Assembly: GCA_001599935.1 (NCBI GenBank)
Contig: BCIJ01000010.1
Coordinates: 246,444 to 310,443, forward strand
Direction of reading: 5' to 3'
Length of the DNA stretch: 64,000 nt
From: Holtermannia corniformis
Taxonomy: Eukaryota > Basidiomycota > Tremellomycetes > Holtermanniales
A program made the translations under genes and the position numbers. Positions 52,196 through 63,100 of the stretch are shown one piece after another (the stretch's first letter is position 1; every line of letters starts with the position of its first letter). The notes beneath the pieces were generated by a model, which saw only the letters and a program-made list of their open reading frames with translations, made no database searches and had not been told where the DNA came from.

Positions 52196-54322
52196 ATGGA
52201 CGGGTTTGGATTGCCTATGAGCTTTGGCAAGTCGACCAAAGTAAAAAAGGTCGACGTCGCCGCTAAAGTCGAAAAGACGAAGCGAGAGGTCGTGAGTGAC
52301 ACCCCTGGTCACGGCAAGAAGCTGATGGTATCAGCCTGCTTCTGCTCTGCCAAAGCCGGACAATGAATCACAAGATACGAGGCCAGAGGCTGGACCGTCT
52401 ATGCCTCCGCCCGAAGTGCCTAGCAAGCGAAAAGCGGAAGACTTGGAGGAAGAGGATGAGGATGAACCAGATTACGAAGAGGAGCCGGATCGGTTCCCCA
52501 TCAGCCATGAGATTGTCATGAAGGATCATACAAAGGTGGGCTACCAAGCTTCAGGATTGCTGAGCGAGGCTGAGCTGGGCTGACCGCGTATAGGTCACGA
52601 CGAGTATAGCCATTGACAATGCCGGTGCAAGAGTTGCGACAGGATCGCACGACTACGATGTCAAGCTGTGGGACTTTGCCGGTATGGATGCTAGATTGAA
52701 GCCCTTCAAATCGTTCGAGCCGAACGAGAGCTATCATGTGAGTGCCTGCGTCCCGTGGCAACCGTTGCCAGGCAAGCTCAAACCAGCACAGGTTCACGAC
52801 CTTGCATTTTCTCCGAGCTCAAAGCACTTGCTGGTGATTTCCGGAACGACACAGCCCAAGGTGTACGATAGGGATGGCCAGAACGAGTGAGTTCGTGAAG
52901 AGAAGCACACCGATAGCCGACGCCCTCAGCGTAACGTACAATAAGGGAGATCCGTACCTTCGGGATATGAAGAACACCAAGTCAGTCCAGCAAATTCATT
53001 GTGCATCAAGCTGATTAGATTGCAGTGGCCATGTGTCGGAAATCACCTCAGGCTCGTGGCATCCCACCGATTCGGGGCAATTCTTGACATCTGCCAACGA
53101 CTCGACTATTCGGTGGGTGGCTCGCATCGCACGACGGTTCCCGCTGACAATCATCAGGATATGGGATGTCGAGAAGAAGACCAAACAGAAGCAAGTCATC
53201 GTGATCAGGTCGAAAGAGCGGGGCGGACGGACTAAGGTTACAGCAAGTGCTTGGAGCGCAGACGGCTCGATGATCGCAGGCGGTACGTCTTTCCGGTCAT
53301 CGTCCATTCAAATAGCAGCTCACACATGTAACAGCCTGTACAGATGGCAGCTTGCACCTATGGCACACAAAATCAAACTTTGCACGCTCGGCATTGCAGA
53401 ATGATGCAGCCCACGAAAAGGGGACCGAGACATCGAGTGTCGTGTTCGCAAAGGATGGACGGCAACTTGCAACACGAGGAGGCGATGACACTGTCAAGCG
53501 TATGTAGGAGAAATCACTTGGCTGCACGCGCCGTCACTAACATCGTCTAGTTTGGGACATTCGGTCTCTCAAGGCTCCACTCTTCACCGCCACAGGTCTC
53601 AGCAACATCTACCCGGAGACAAACATCATCTTCTCACCGGATGAGCGGACCTTGCTAACGGGCACGGCGGTGCGAAAGGGCTCGGAAGAGTTTGGCGAGA
53701 TTGTGTGTCTGTCGCGCGACGGTCTTGGGATCGAGCGCAAGATTCCAATCGCGAAAGGCAGCAGTGTGGTCAGGGTTGTTTGGCACTCGAAGATCAACCA
53801 GGTAAGCTCACGCCCTGTGCCCGGATTTATCGCTCACATAAGCAGATTCTGGCATCCACGTCGAGCGGCGCAGTCCATGTACTCTATTCTCCTCGCTCGT
53901 CGATCCACGGCGCGCTGCTTCCACTGCAAAAGATGCCCAAGTCGGCGCCGCGCGAGCTCTCGTACTCGTCAACGTCGGGCCAACCGGTCATCATGACACC
54001 ACACGCATTGCCAATGTTCCAAGACGAAGACTATCAGGCTTCAAAGCGGAGCAAGAACAAGGAGAGCAAAGCACGCAAGCCCATGCCGCCCATTGTCGGC
54101 GCTGGCAAGGGAGGTCGAGTGGGCGCCAGTGCCACACAACACCTGGTTTCGCACATGTATCGAGATACATCGCGCGATATGGACGTGAGTCGGGTGCAAT
54201 GGCTGCGATGTCCAATCGACTGACGATTGCCATAGCCTCGCGAGGCGCTCCTGCGATACGCGACGGACGAGGAAAAGCAGCGAGCGAAAGAGTTGGCCGA
54301 CAAGGCGGCAGCGGAACAGTAG
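52196..54322 (+). CDS. WDR70-like WD40-repeat nuclear protein
   Basis: Exon 1 starts MDGFGLPMSFGKSTKVKKVD at 52196. A second part is acidic (PEVPSKRKAEDLEEEDEDEP) and leads into RFPISHEIVMKDHTK. The propeller includes ARVATGSHDYDVKLWDFAGM, FKSFEPNESYHVHDLAFSPS, HLLVISGTTQPKVYDRDG, ITSGSWHPTDSGQFLTSAND followed by STIR, and later IIFSPDERTLLTGTAVRKGS. The GSHDYDVKLWDF and SYHVHDLAFSP blocks identify the WDR70/GAD-1 family, linked in other organisms to DNA double-strand break responses through H2B ubiquitination. The C-terminus is basic (KRSKNKESKARKPMPP, LLRYATDEEKQRAKELADKA). It ends AAAEQ at 54322. About eight introns are present. Confidence 0.86.
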
Positions 54323-54405
54323 TCGTGCCTCGGTCATGCAGCTCATTACGCAATTTAACGCTATCGTCGACTCCTCAGCGTCGGGATACTTCCATCAGCA
54401 TTACC

Positions 54406-55224
54406 ATGACAACGCCAGTACCCATCACACTTGCAGGCGCCACAGGCCTCACAGGCTCTGCGACACTCAAAGCGCTGCTTGCCGCCACGGCGCCGAGCAG
54501 CATCACGACGCTGACGCGGCGTCCGCTTGCTGCACCGTCGGCGCCAGTGTCGACCTCGACAACATATGAGAACCGCGTGCTTGATCTTGTGCACGACAAG
54601 GTCGAAACATGGGGCACTATTGCTCAGCCGCGGGGAGTCTACATCTCGGCGCTAGGGACGACCAAAGCGACCGCAGGCAGTCTCGCGAACCAAGAGAAGA
54701 TTGATGTGTTCTTAAACAAGGCGCTGGCGGAGAAGGCCAAGGCGGATGGCGCTGAGACTGTGAGTCTGGTACGTAAAGCGCTCATCTACTGATACGCTTG
54801 CCACCCAGGCGATCATCGTCTCATCCGGCGCCGCCTCATCATCAAGCTACTCACCTTACCTACGGTTCAAAGGCGCGTTCGAGGATGCAGTGAAAAGCTA
54901 CGGTTTCAAGAACGTCATCATACTACAACCTGGTCTTCTCCTCGGCGAGCGGTCCGTTTGATCCATACCCCTATCTTTCTAGGATCGGCGCTAACCCAGT
55001 TTGAAAGCTCCGAAACGAGACTAGCCGAAGGCCTACTGCGTACGACTTTTCGCGCGCTCGGAGCCGTCGGTCTCCCAATGCACAGACTACAGATCGACGT
55101 CGACGACATCGGCCTCGCCATCAGCTATCTAGTCCACCATCCGCCCGCCGAGCCCGTCTCTGTGATCGGTAACCTTGGGTTGTTGGAGTATGCAAAGAAG
55201 GAGCGCGAGGCGCGCACGGCATGA
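54406..55224 (+). CDS. FMP52: FMP52-like atypical short-chain dehydrogenase/reductase
   Basis: An NAD(P)-binding Rossmann protein with ITLAGATGLTGSATLKALLA at the N-terminus (GxxGxxG). It continues with SALGTTKATAGSLANQEKID, IIVSSGAASSSSYSPYLRFK and VIILQPGLLLGE, then IDVDDIGLAISYLVHHPPAE, ending KKEREARTA. The YxxxK-type pair appears as Tyr and Lys in SPYLRFKG. Yeast Fmp52 is found at the mitochondrial outer membrane and ER, with an unknown substrate. The mitochondrial location is inferred from the family only. Three exons fit, with introns at about 54770 and 54950. It starts 83 bp after the WDR70 stop. Confidence 0.8.
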
Positions 55225-55269
55225 TGGATAGTGCAATGCATGACCTTTTGCTTTGTGTGCTATGGGCGC

Positions 55270-57271
55270 TCAGGCGCCATCCTCCTTCAATGCCTCCAGT
55301 TCGGAATCGACCTTTTTCAACGGCTCGCTCGAGTCGTCATCAATCGTCGGCAACTGCTCCGTGCTGATCAGCATCCAGCGGCCTCAAAAGATCCAAGGTA
55401 TCACCTGCGAACCGTGCGTCAAAACCTTATCCTCGCCCGTTGCTTCGCCCTCGATCGCGACAGCTACATGGGCAAGTCAGCGATGGATCTATCGCCTCTT
55501 CGTCGCATCGCGGGTGTGTGGGAAGTGTTCAAGAGAAACTAACTATGTGTCGGCTCGGTGACGCCGTTGATGCCGGCCTCTGGCAACACTTCGGCTTGAT
55601 CGACGTCGGTCTCGGCCTCGGCATCCACCCCCTTGTTCTTCTTCAAGATCTTTGCCACCTCTTTCTCCACGCGCTCAATCTCGGCCTGTACGACGATCAT
55701 TAGCACTTAGCCGTTCACGCCTTAGCGCGGAGAGATGACGGACCTTGGTCTTGGCCGCCGAGTTGGCCTCGAACCAAGCCTTTTTAGTCTCCAAGTCGCC
55801 AATCGTCCGGGCCACGTCCTCCTTGTTGCTAGGCGGGGGGATCGACAAGCTCAAAAGAGCCGTCAAGAGGTGCATTGGCAAGTTTACGGCGGCGCTCGAG
55901 GCGTCGGGCGTGACCGTGCCGGAGCCAGCAGCACTCGAAGCGCCGCCTCGCTTGCCTTTACCCTTGCCCTTCTTGCCTGCGAGCCCGCCCCAAGACTCTT
56001 CCTCTTCTTCCGACTTTTTCTTGAGCTGGACCCCGAGCAGGTCTGAATCGACTTTACGAATGTCAAGTGTCTTGACCTGAGGGATGTCAAGTTGCCTTCT
56101 CGGAACCACCTTGACCGACTTACACCCGCAATTGTCTTTTCGGTCGCCTGTCGGCTCGCCGTCGTCTCTGGCACACTGCCTCCACCGTACCGACCGGTGA
56201 ACCATCCGACCAAGACGCTGCAGTCCTCAATCTCTGCAGCATAGGCCGGCGCTTGGGCTTCCTCGCGCAGCTGAGCGATCTGCTCTTCGCGCCGAGCCGC
56301 ATCCTCTTTGGCCTTTTCGGCCTTGAACCGGTCCTGTTTGGCCTGACGCTCTTCCTGCACTTTGGCATAGTACTTGTCGTTGGCCTCACGGTGAGCTTGG
56401 GCCGACTCGCGCTTTTTGGCGTACAGAGCATCCTGGCGGGTGTGAGCGCTGCGTAGCTGCGTGAGATACCACATACCAACTCTGTCGAGAGCGCGTTGCG
56501 CTGCTCGAACAGCTTGTTCTTCTCCTCCCAAGCCTTGTTGCCCTCATCGCGTAGACTATCGAGCTCCTTCTTGAGCTCATCAAAGCGCTCGCTGACCTTC
56601 TTGCTCTCTGGGTCATCCAGCTGCTTGCGTAGCTCATCGACCTTTGCTCGATCGGCCGCAATCGCGCGGTCTGCATCCTGCGACTGTTCAACCTGCTTGC
56701 GGGCGCGCTTCAAGTTGGTGATCTCGGCCAAAGCCTTCTTCTCGTTCAACAGGGTCAACTTGCCGCTCTCAATCTCGCGATCGAGCTGGCTGATCCGGCT
56801 CTCAATCTCCTCGGACGACTTGTACGGCAGCTTGGCACGCTGCGCTTGGACGTCCTTGATCTTCTTCTGGATGACCTCGTTCAAGCGCTTGACTTCGTCG
56901 AGGACTTTTGAGCGCTCGCCCTTGAACTTGCCCTGATCCCCGCGAAGAGAGTCGAGCTCGGCCTTGAGGACGGACCGGCGGTCGTTTTCCGACGTCGGCG
57001 CGCGCGTCAAGTCGAGCCGAGCACGGACGTCGTTCTAAGAGGCCGTCAGCTCCGTCACAGCGCTTGGCGTCCCCGCAGCCTGATTCACCAGCTTGGCCTT
57101 GACGACCTCGATCTCCTTGTTCCACCCATCCTGCTCAGCGTTGTACTGTGCCTGGTCCGGCTTGCTGATGAATCCAGCAGCCTTCTTGTCAGTGGCTGCC
57201 GCTGACTTGGCGGTGCCATTGATCGCTGTAGCAGCAGCTGTTGGCTTGAGGGAGGCGGTGGGAGGCGGCAT
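55270..57271 (-). CDS. BFR1: BFR1, coiled-coil mRNP/nuclear segregation protein
   Basis: Bfr1 is an ER- and polysome-associated mRNP protein. Exon 1 starts MPPPTASLKPTAAATAING at 57271 and ends VVKAKL; a 48-nt intron leads to NDVRARLDLTRAPTSENDRR. The long coiled coil follows (DEVKRLNEVIQKKIKDVQAQ, LPYKSSEEIESRISQLDREI, ERFDELKKELDSLRDEGNKA), then DALYAKKRESAQAHREANDK and AAEIEDCSVLVGWFTGRYGG, which are family marks. The C-terminal part has LPMHLLTALLSLSIPPPSNK and ETKKAWFEANSAAKTK. Near the end, a GTTAGT intron joins EPTHT to VAIEGEATGEDKVLTHGSQ. A further 48-nt GTGATA-GAG intron then removes an in-frame TGA at 55384-55386 and yields QLPTIDDDSSEPLKKVDSE, with the stop at 55270-55272. That last intron is my inference. 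Confidence 0.86.
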
Positions 57272-57522
57272 GGCTGCTGAACGGCTGGTGCGGGCCTTTT
57301 GGAGTGATGACTGGTGAGACGTGGCGACGTGATCGGCTCTGGGCGGGAAGCGGGGTTAACCGGGGAATCGGCGTTTCGGCGTTTCATGACTCATAGGGGC
57401 TCACACGTGCGACGGCTCTAGCAGCGCGGATTGCTTGCAATGCTAGCAACCGCATAGCAGTACTGTATCCAACTGGCCAGCTGGCGCACACTGCCAAGTG
57501 TCTGCACCTCATCCGACGCACA

Positions 57523-58767
57523 ATGGTGTACGATGCACTGCCATCACCCTCGCCAACCGTCTGGCTGGCTGCATCTGCCCTTGGCCTCATCGCACTGGCC
57601 TTCATCGTCGTGAGCTACCTCGCTCTACAGCACCTGCCCGTATACTGACTGGTCTATAGGGCTACATCCTCTTGCTAGCCTTTACACCGATCCCAATACC
57701 CGCCACGTCCTCAGAGCAGCATTACACCTCGGCAACACACCCTGATGACCCTCAATCCCTCCCAAGTCTAGCCGACGAGCCGAGCATAGCGCTCAGCGTC
57801 ATCATACCAGCGTACAACGAGTACGACCGGCTCGGGGCAATGGTGGACGAGGCAGTAGAGTTCTTGACGGATGATACCGTCTCCGTGCAGGCTAGACTTG
57901 GAGCCGTTCAGAAGGACAAGAACAAGCACATAGTCGAGCTGCTGGTCGTAGACGATGGCAGTCAAGATGGGACGAGTGCAAAGGCGCTCGAGCTGGCGCA
58001 ATCTTGGCGAAAGAGAGCGATGCAGGGCACGGTCGAGGTTGAGATTCGGGTCGTGACACTTGCGCGGAATCGAGGCAAGGGCGGTGCCGTGCAACATGTG
58101 AGTTGCACCTCGACAGCATCGTCGTGCCTGGCTCATGTTGGTTTACAGGGAATGAAGCACGCTCGAGGCGAGCGGTTGCTATTTGCTGATGCGGATGGCG
58201 CATCGCGCTTTGCCGACTTGGCGCTGCTGCAGGCGGCAACGGACGAGGCTGTCGACCGTGACGGCTACGCCTTGGTTGTCGGCAGTCGGGCGCACCTCGT
58301 CAAGAGCGATGCGGTCGTCAAGGTGGGTGTAACCACATCACAGACTCCTAGTCTTCTTCTGATCTCCTGCTAGCGCAGCATCCTCCGTAACGCGCTCATG
58401 CACGGCTTTCATCTCTTTCTCCGCACGCTAGGCGTAGATGGCATCAGAGACACCCAATGCGGGTTCAAGGTGAGTTGCTCCCATTCACCGCTCATCCCCT
58501 CGCTCACACCACCAGCTCTTCACCCGGCCAACCGCACGGCTCCTCTTCCCACCCCTCCATCTGCCCCACTGGTCCTTTGACGTCGAGCTCCTTCTGCTCG
58601 CCTCCCTCTGCACCCCCACCATCCCCGTGCGCGAGATTGCCATCCAATGGCACGAAGTGGGCGGGAGCAAGATCCGCTTAGGGTGGGATAGTATCGGCAT
58701 GGCGAGGGATTTGTTAGTTCTGAGAGCCAACCTAGCTTTGGGCAGGTGGAAGGTGCCGAGTCGATAG
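57523..58767 (+). CDS. ALG5: ALG5, dolichyl-phosphate beta-glucosyltransferase
   Basis: ALG5 makes dolichyl-P-glucose from UDP-glucose at the cytosolic face of the ER for N-glycan precursor assembly. The N-terminal membrane anchor is split by an intron ([13 protein letters not shown] then [11 protein letters not shown]). The GT2 domain has [51 protein letters not shown] (the DxD) and [10 protein letters not shown]. The last exon reads [20 protein letters not shown] followed by [15 protein letters not shown], typical of ALG5, and ends RWKVPSR. The start at 57523 gives [14 protein letters not shown]. Four introns of about 50 nt are needed. It is divergent from BFR1 and lies 112 bp upstream of TSC13. 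Confidence 0.93.
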
Positions 58768-58879
58768 ATGCATTCGCAGGTGCCACTTGATGACGGCAGC
58801 GCACGGACGATCCAAGTTGCGAGCCGACTACTAGTAGGACTGACCTTGACGACGACCACAAGCAGCGCCGCAACCCACA

Positions 58880-60128
58880 ATGGTCTCGATCGCAGTCCAC
58901 ACCTCGGGCAAGCCCTCGATCCTGATCGAGTTTCCAGAGCAGCACCCGTCGAAAATCACTGTCAAAGACTTGAAAAAGGCCGTGCATGCCAAATTCCCAA
59001 AGGTGTGACCGCTCTTGTGCACACCATCACATACGTCCAATCGCTGATGCTGGTCGACTGCAGATCCCAGCAGCACGCCAACGCCTCACCATCCCGCCTT
59101 CTGTCGTCACGTCATCGCCTGACAGTAAACCTATCGTACTCAATGTTGACGGCAAGACTTTGGCAGACTATGATCTGCCGGCCAGTGGCGGTCAGCTGCG
59201 GCTCAAGGACCTTGGACCGCAGATTGGGTACCGGACCGTGTTCTATATCGAATATGTGCGTGGGCAGGGCAAGTGCTTGAAGGCAGGCATGAGCTGACGC
59301 TAGATGGACAACAGCTCGGACCCCTGCTGATCCATCCGCTCGTATACTGGCTTGCTCCAAAACTGTACAAAGTCCCGTTTGAAAAGTCTGCACTGCAAAA
59401 GTGAGTCTGCTTCGCACTGACGACCCGCTGTATCTGAGCTGACGCTTGTTTACAATAGCACGGCATACGCGCTCATCCTACTGCACTTCACCAAGCGCGA
59501 ACTCGAGTCGGCTTTCGTGCACAAGTTTTCGCATGCAACAATGCCAGTCTCCAACGTGTTCCGCAAGTGCGTAACAGCTTCTACGAAAGCTCAGAACTCT
59601 GAGCTTCGTGCTGACATGTCACACCAGCTCGGCCCACTACTGGTTCCTCTCTGGTCTTCTGTCAGCTTTGACCCTTTACCGCCCCGCCAACTCGCGCCTC
59701 GCCCTCGCGTCCACAAAGTACGCTTCACCTTCCTGGATCGCGGGCTGGACGGCTCTCTGGGCGTTTGCGCAGCTCTCAAACCTCACGACGCACATCAACC
59801 TGCGTAACATCCGGACCCCGCCAGGCGAGCCTCGCAACTACCCGAGGGGCTATGGCTTCAACCTCGCGACGTGCGCAAACTACTTTTTCGAGATCCTGGG
59901 CTGGGTCGCGCTGATTGGCATGACGGGTGGTGATCTTGGACGTGCGTGCGGCGGCGCAACACTTGCACATCGTGACGCTGACATTGTTCCCTCGCAGTCG
60001 TCGTCTTCCTTGCGTTCTCAGCCTCGACCATGGCAATCTGGGCAAAGCAAAAGCACAGGCGCTACCGCAAAGAGCACGGCGACAAGTACCCGCGTGGGCG
60101 CAAGATCCTCATTCCGTTCGTGTGGTAA
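58880..60128 (+). CDS. TSC13: TSC13, very-long-chain enoyl-CoA reductase
   Basis: Tsc13 catalyses the last reduction step of each fatty acid elongation cycle in the ER, feeding sphingolipid synthesis. The N-terminal ubiquitin-like part (VSIAVHTSGKPSILIEFPEQ, ITVKDLKKAVHAKFPK) is as in the family. Then come DLGPQIGYRTVFYIEY, GPLLIHPLVYW, LHFTKRELESAFVHKFSHAT and SAHYWFLSGLL. The steroid-5-alpha-reductase-type C-terminus has HINLRNIRTPPGEPRNYPRG with YGFNLATCANYFFEILGWVA, and the end HGDKYPRGRKILIPFVW. Several membrane segments are evident. Six exons fit with short introns. The stop at 60126-60128 is 44 bp from the convergent WDR7-like gene. Confidence 0.93.
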
Positions 60129-60172
60129 AGCCGGGCGCACGAGCATATAGATACATGTGAAGGATGCAGTCG

Positions 60173-63100
60173 TTACGTTGCGAATGTCAACTGTGTCTCT
60201 TCAATCTCGACTTTGGCGGTCCGGAGCGCTGGCCACGAGATCTTGATGACTTTGAGAGCGGCCGTGGCGTCTAATGGGGCTGGGTCTGGTCAGTAGGCCG
60301 AGCGGGGTATGATCGAGGTCAACTGACTATCGCTGACTCTGGCAAACTCGATCCGTTTGAACGGCTCGCCTTTGCCGCCGCCCTGCCTTGGCGGTCCGCC
60401 GACGTTGAAAAAGCCAGAGATACTACTGCCAATCTTCCAGACCGTAACCACGCCTTCGTCCAGCGACACGGTGACCAGCCGTCGACCGTCCGTCGAGAAC
60501 GACACGGCCGAGACCGGATGTGCATGCGGCTCGAGTACGTATAGTCGCGATGCCGTCTTCAACTCGTACATGATGACGGCGCCCTCGTGTGTGCCGACTG
60601 CAAGCTTCTGCGTCCCACTGAAAAAGTCGATTGCGGGAAACCTATCATATTCAGTGGGAACGCCAGGAGATTGCAACGGATACTCACGCTGACACGAGCT
60701 CGTTCAGGATGACTGTTGCCGCTTGCCATACCTCCTCGCGCATGCTCGCAATGTTCGGGTCGAGACTCTTGACCACAGCCTCGGCGATCCGCGGCAGACC
60801 ATGCTCGAGGATTTCAGGCCGTTTGCGTGCCATGAACACACAAAGCTTCATGATGCTCGTCCGGTGCTCGGCTGATTTGGCATCGAGGATATCCATGGAA
60901 AGCGTCGTCATGAACAATGGCGTGTTAGAAGTGGCGATGTGCAGTACGGCAATGCGAGCTTGAGCAGCTAGCCCAGCGCCTGTTGTTGCCGACGATGTTT
61001 GCGCCTCCTTGCGTGTCGCGAGTTGGAAGAGTCGACGCAGTAGGTCCATCGGGTCGGTGTACGCTTGCCATGTCTGGAAACCTTTGGAGCAGAGCTCGAT
61101 AGCAAGCGCCTTGTGAGGTGATTGATCATCGTCGAGATACAGCAGGATCGAGAGCGCAGTATCCTTAAGCACGCTGTAGCAGTGTCAATCCAGGCATGTC
61201 TCAACCCGTGTCACTTACGAAGAGCTCATAGAGGTGTAGCGCTCCAGAGCAATGCCACCAACCAAAGTCAGCGCCTCCGCCGCCTCGTCGCTGTCCCGCA
61301 TGGCCGCCTTGCGATTGATCGGCACTGTTCCAGGTCAGTTATGCACACCGTCAACACCTGACGCACATTTTCCTTGCGCCGCGACCACAATTGCCTCGAT
61401 CTCCGCCTCCTGCATCCGTCCTATCCGACTTGCAAACAGCAACCTGGCTGCCTGGTGGACGTTCACTGCCGTGTCGTCAGCTTCGCTCGGACTTTCGGTG
61501 GCCTAGACGCACCCGCCGAATCCAGATAGTGGTCCGCGAAAAACGACAATGGCGGCTCTTCGAAGGCTTCTCCAATTGTCTCTGCCAGGGTGGTCGAATA
61601 GAAAGCGATCGCCTCCGCAGCCCACCGCTCGCAGTCTACGTCGATGTCAGACATCTGCCCTGGTACCAAACATTGCCACGGACCTGCATCGTCCAGGAAC
61701 GGCCGAAGCAACGAGACAATGGCAAGTTGCCTAACGGCTGTAGCGTGGGCAGACTGAGTCCACGCTGACCGAGCAGTTGTGTGCAACATCGACATTGCGC
61801 AGAGGTTGCTGCAAGGATTAGTATCATGAGCGAAGCACGCGCTAGATTGTGCACGCACCCAGCTTCTCCAAAGGCTACATTCACAGCAGACTTCACCAAG
61901 CCCAGACCAGTCTCGCAGGCAGTATCGCAGCATTTGTCGAGGCCGAATGTAAGCACTGCGGGTAGAAGCTCACGGAGAATTGCGAAGGATTCCGTCACAG
62001 CTGAGGCCGAGCTGTTGTACTGCAGTCGGCGGCCTAGCTGTCTCAGGTCCAGCCGGGTCACACGCGCTACGACAAGTGAGCAATGCCAAACTCATTGTAT
62101 TTACTAACCAGCATCCGCGTTCGGACGCAAAGGCTGCTGCAGAGCGGATAGCGCGGTTTCGCTAGCAGGTAGTCCACTGCGAGCCTCAATCAAGCTGCCA
62201 TAACGTCAGTGCCTAGGCAGCTTCCCCTTGTCACCAACATTTCTTCCCATTCCCCTTCATTGAGCATCTCCTCTGCCGCATCCAAGCCGGTTGAACGCCG
62301 GAATTCACCTGTATCAACATTCCATACCCGAGCCTTGCCATTCGTATAAGTCACGAGCAGGTTGTGGTTGCCAAGGAAGATTCGGTGCAAACGAGCGCGG
62401 GACGCAGGTAAGGTGTGCAAGCTGCGAAACGTCAGCCACGCCATCGCCTCGGCCACAAACTCACATATCCATGGTGTCGACTGAGATAGTCGCAAGTGTT
62501 CCCTCCTCGGAGACGCACAGCAAGCATCCCCGGAGCTTGCCGGCAATACGACTCTCGAGGACGGTGACCGCTCGTACCGGATCGGCAAAGAGCGTCCAGG
62601 ATCCCTGCAGACGTAGGGGTCTGCGCAAGTCAGCGCAATGCAAATCAATAATGGCCACTCACTCTGCCGTCCAAACGCGCACGACGCCATCCTCGTCACC
62701 CGCCGCAAGCAAGGCGCCCGCTGCTTTCTCATCGCTGCCAAATGGTCTTGTCACGGTCGCTAAACATGTCACGGAACACGGCAAGCGGTCGATCTCTGTC
62801 TCGGTGTCTCCGGCATCAGGCAGTGGAGACCCAAGCAATCCAGCAAATCCGGTACGACGGACCACACCATCGGCTGTGAACGTCAGACGTGCATTCTCAG
62901 TGTGAGCATCAGCACCTACAGTCGCACACAAAGGCTACCTCGTTGGTTAGATGGGCAAGGATACTGACATCTAGGTAAGGCCGTTCCGCAACAAATTTGT
63001 AGGTTGCCAACGTCTCCTGGGGGCCGGCGGCGCTGACCGCCACGAAGTTGCCCGTGTTGCCGACGATCAGGCATTGCTCGTCCAAATCGAGCGGTGATGC

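Noticed and set aside
55384..55386. UGA recoding or readthrough in BFR1
   Set aside because: A canonical 48-nt intron explains the in-frame TGA and joins two coding segments in phase, so recoding is unnecessary.
60684..61172. Separate gene for the HEAT-like segment at 60.7-61.2 kb
   Set aside because: It continues in phase, through short introns, with the C-terminal WD40 blades and the upstream rabconnectin-like blocks, so it is one gene.
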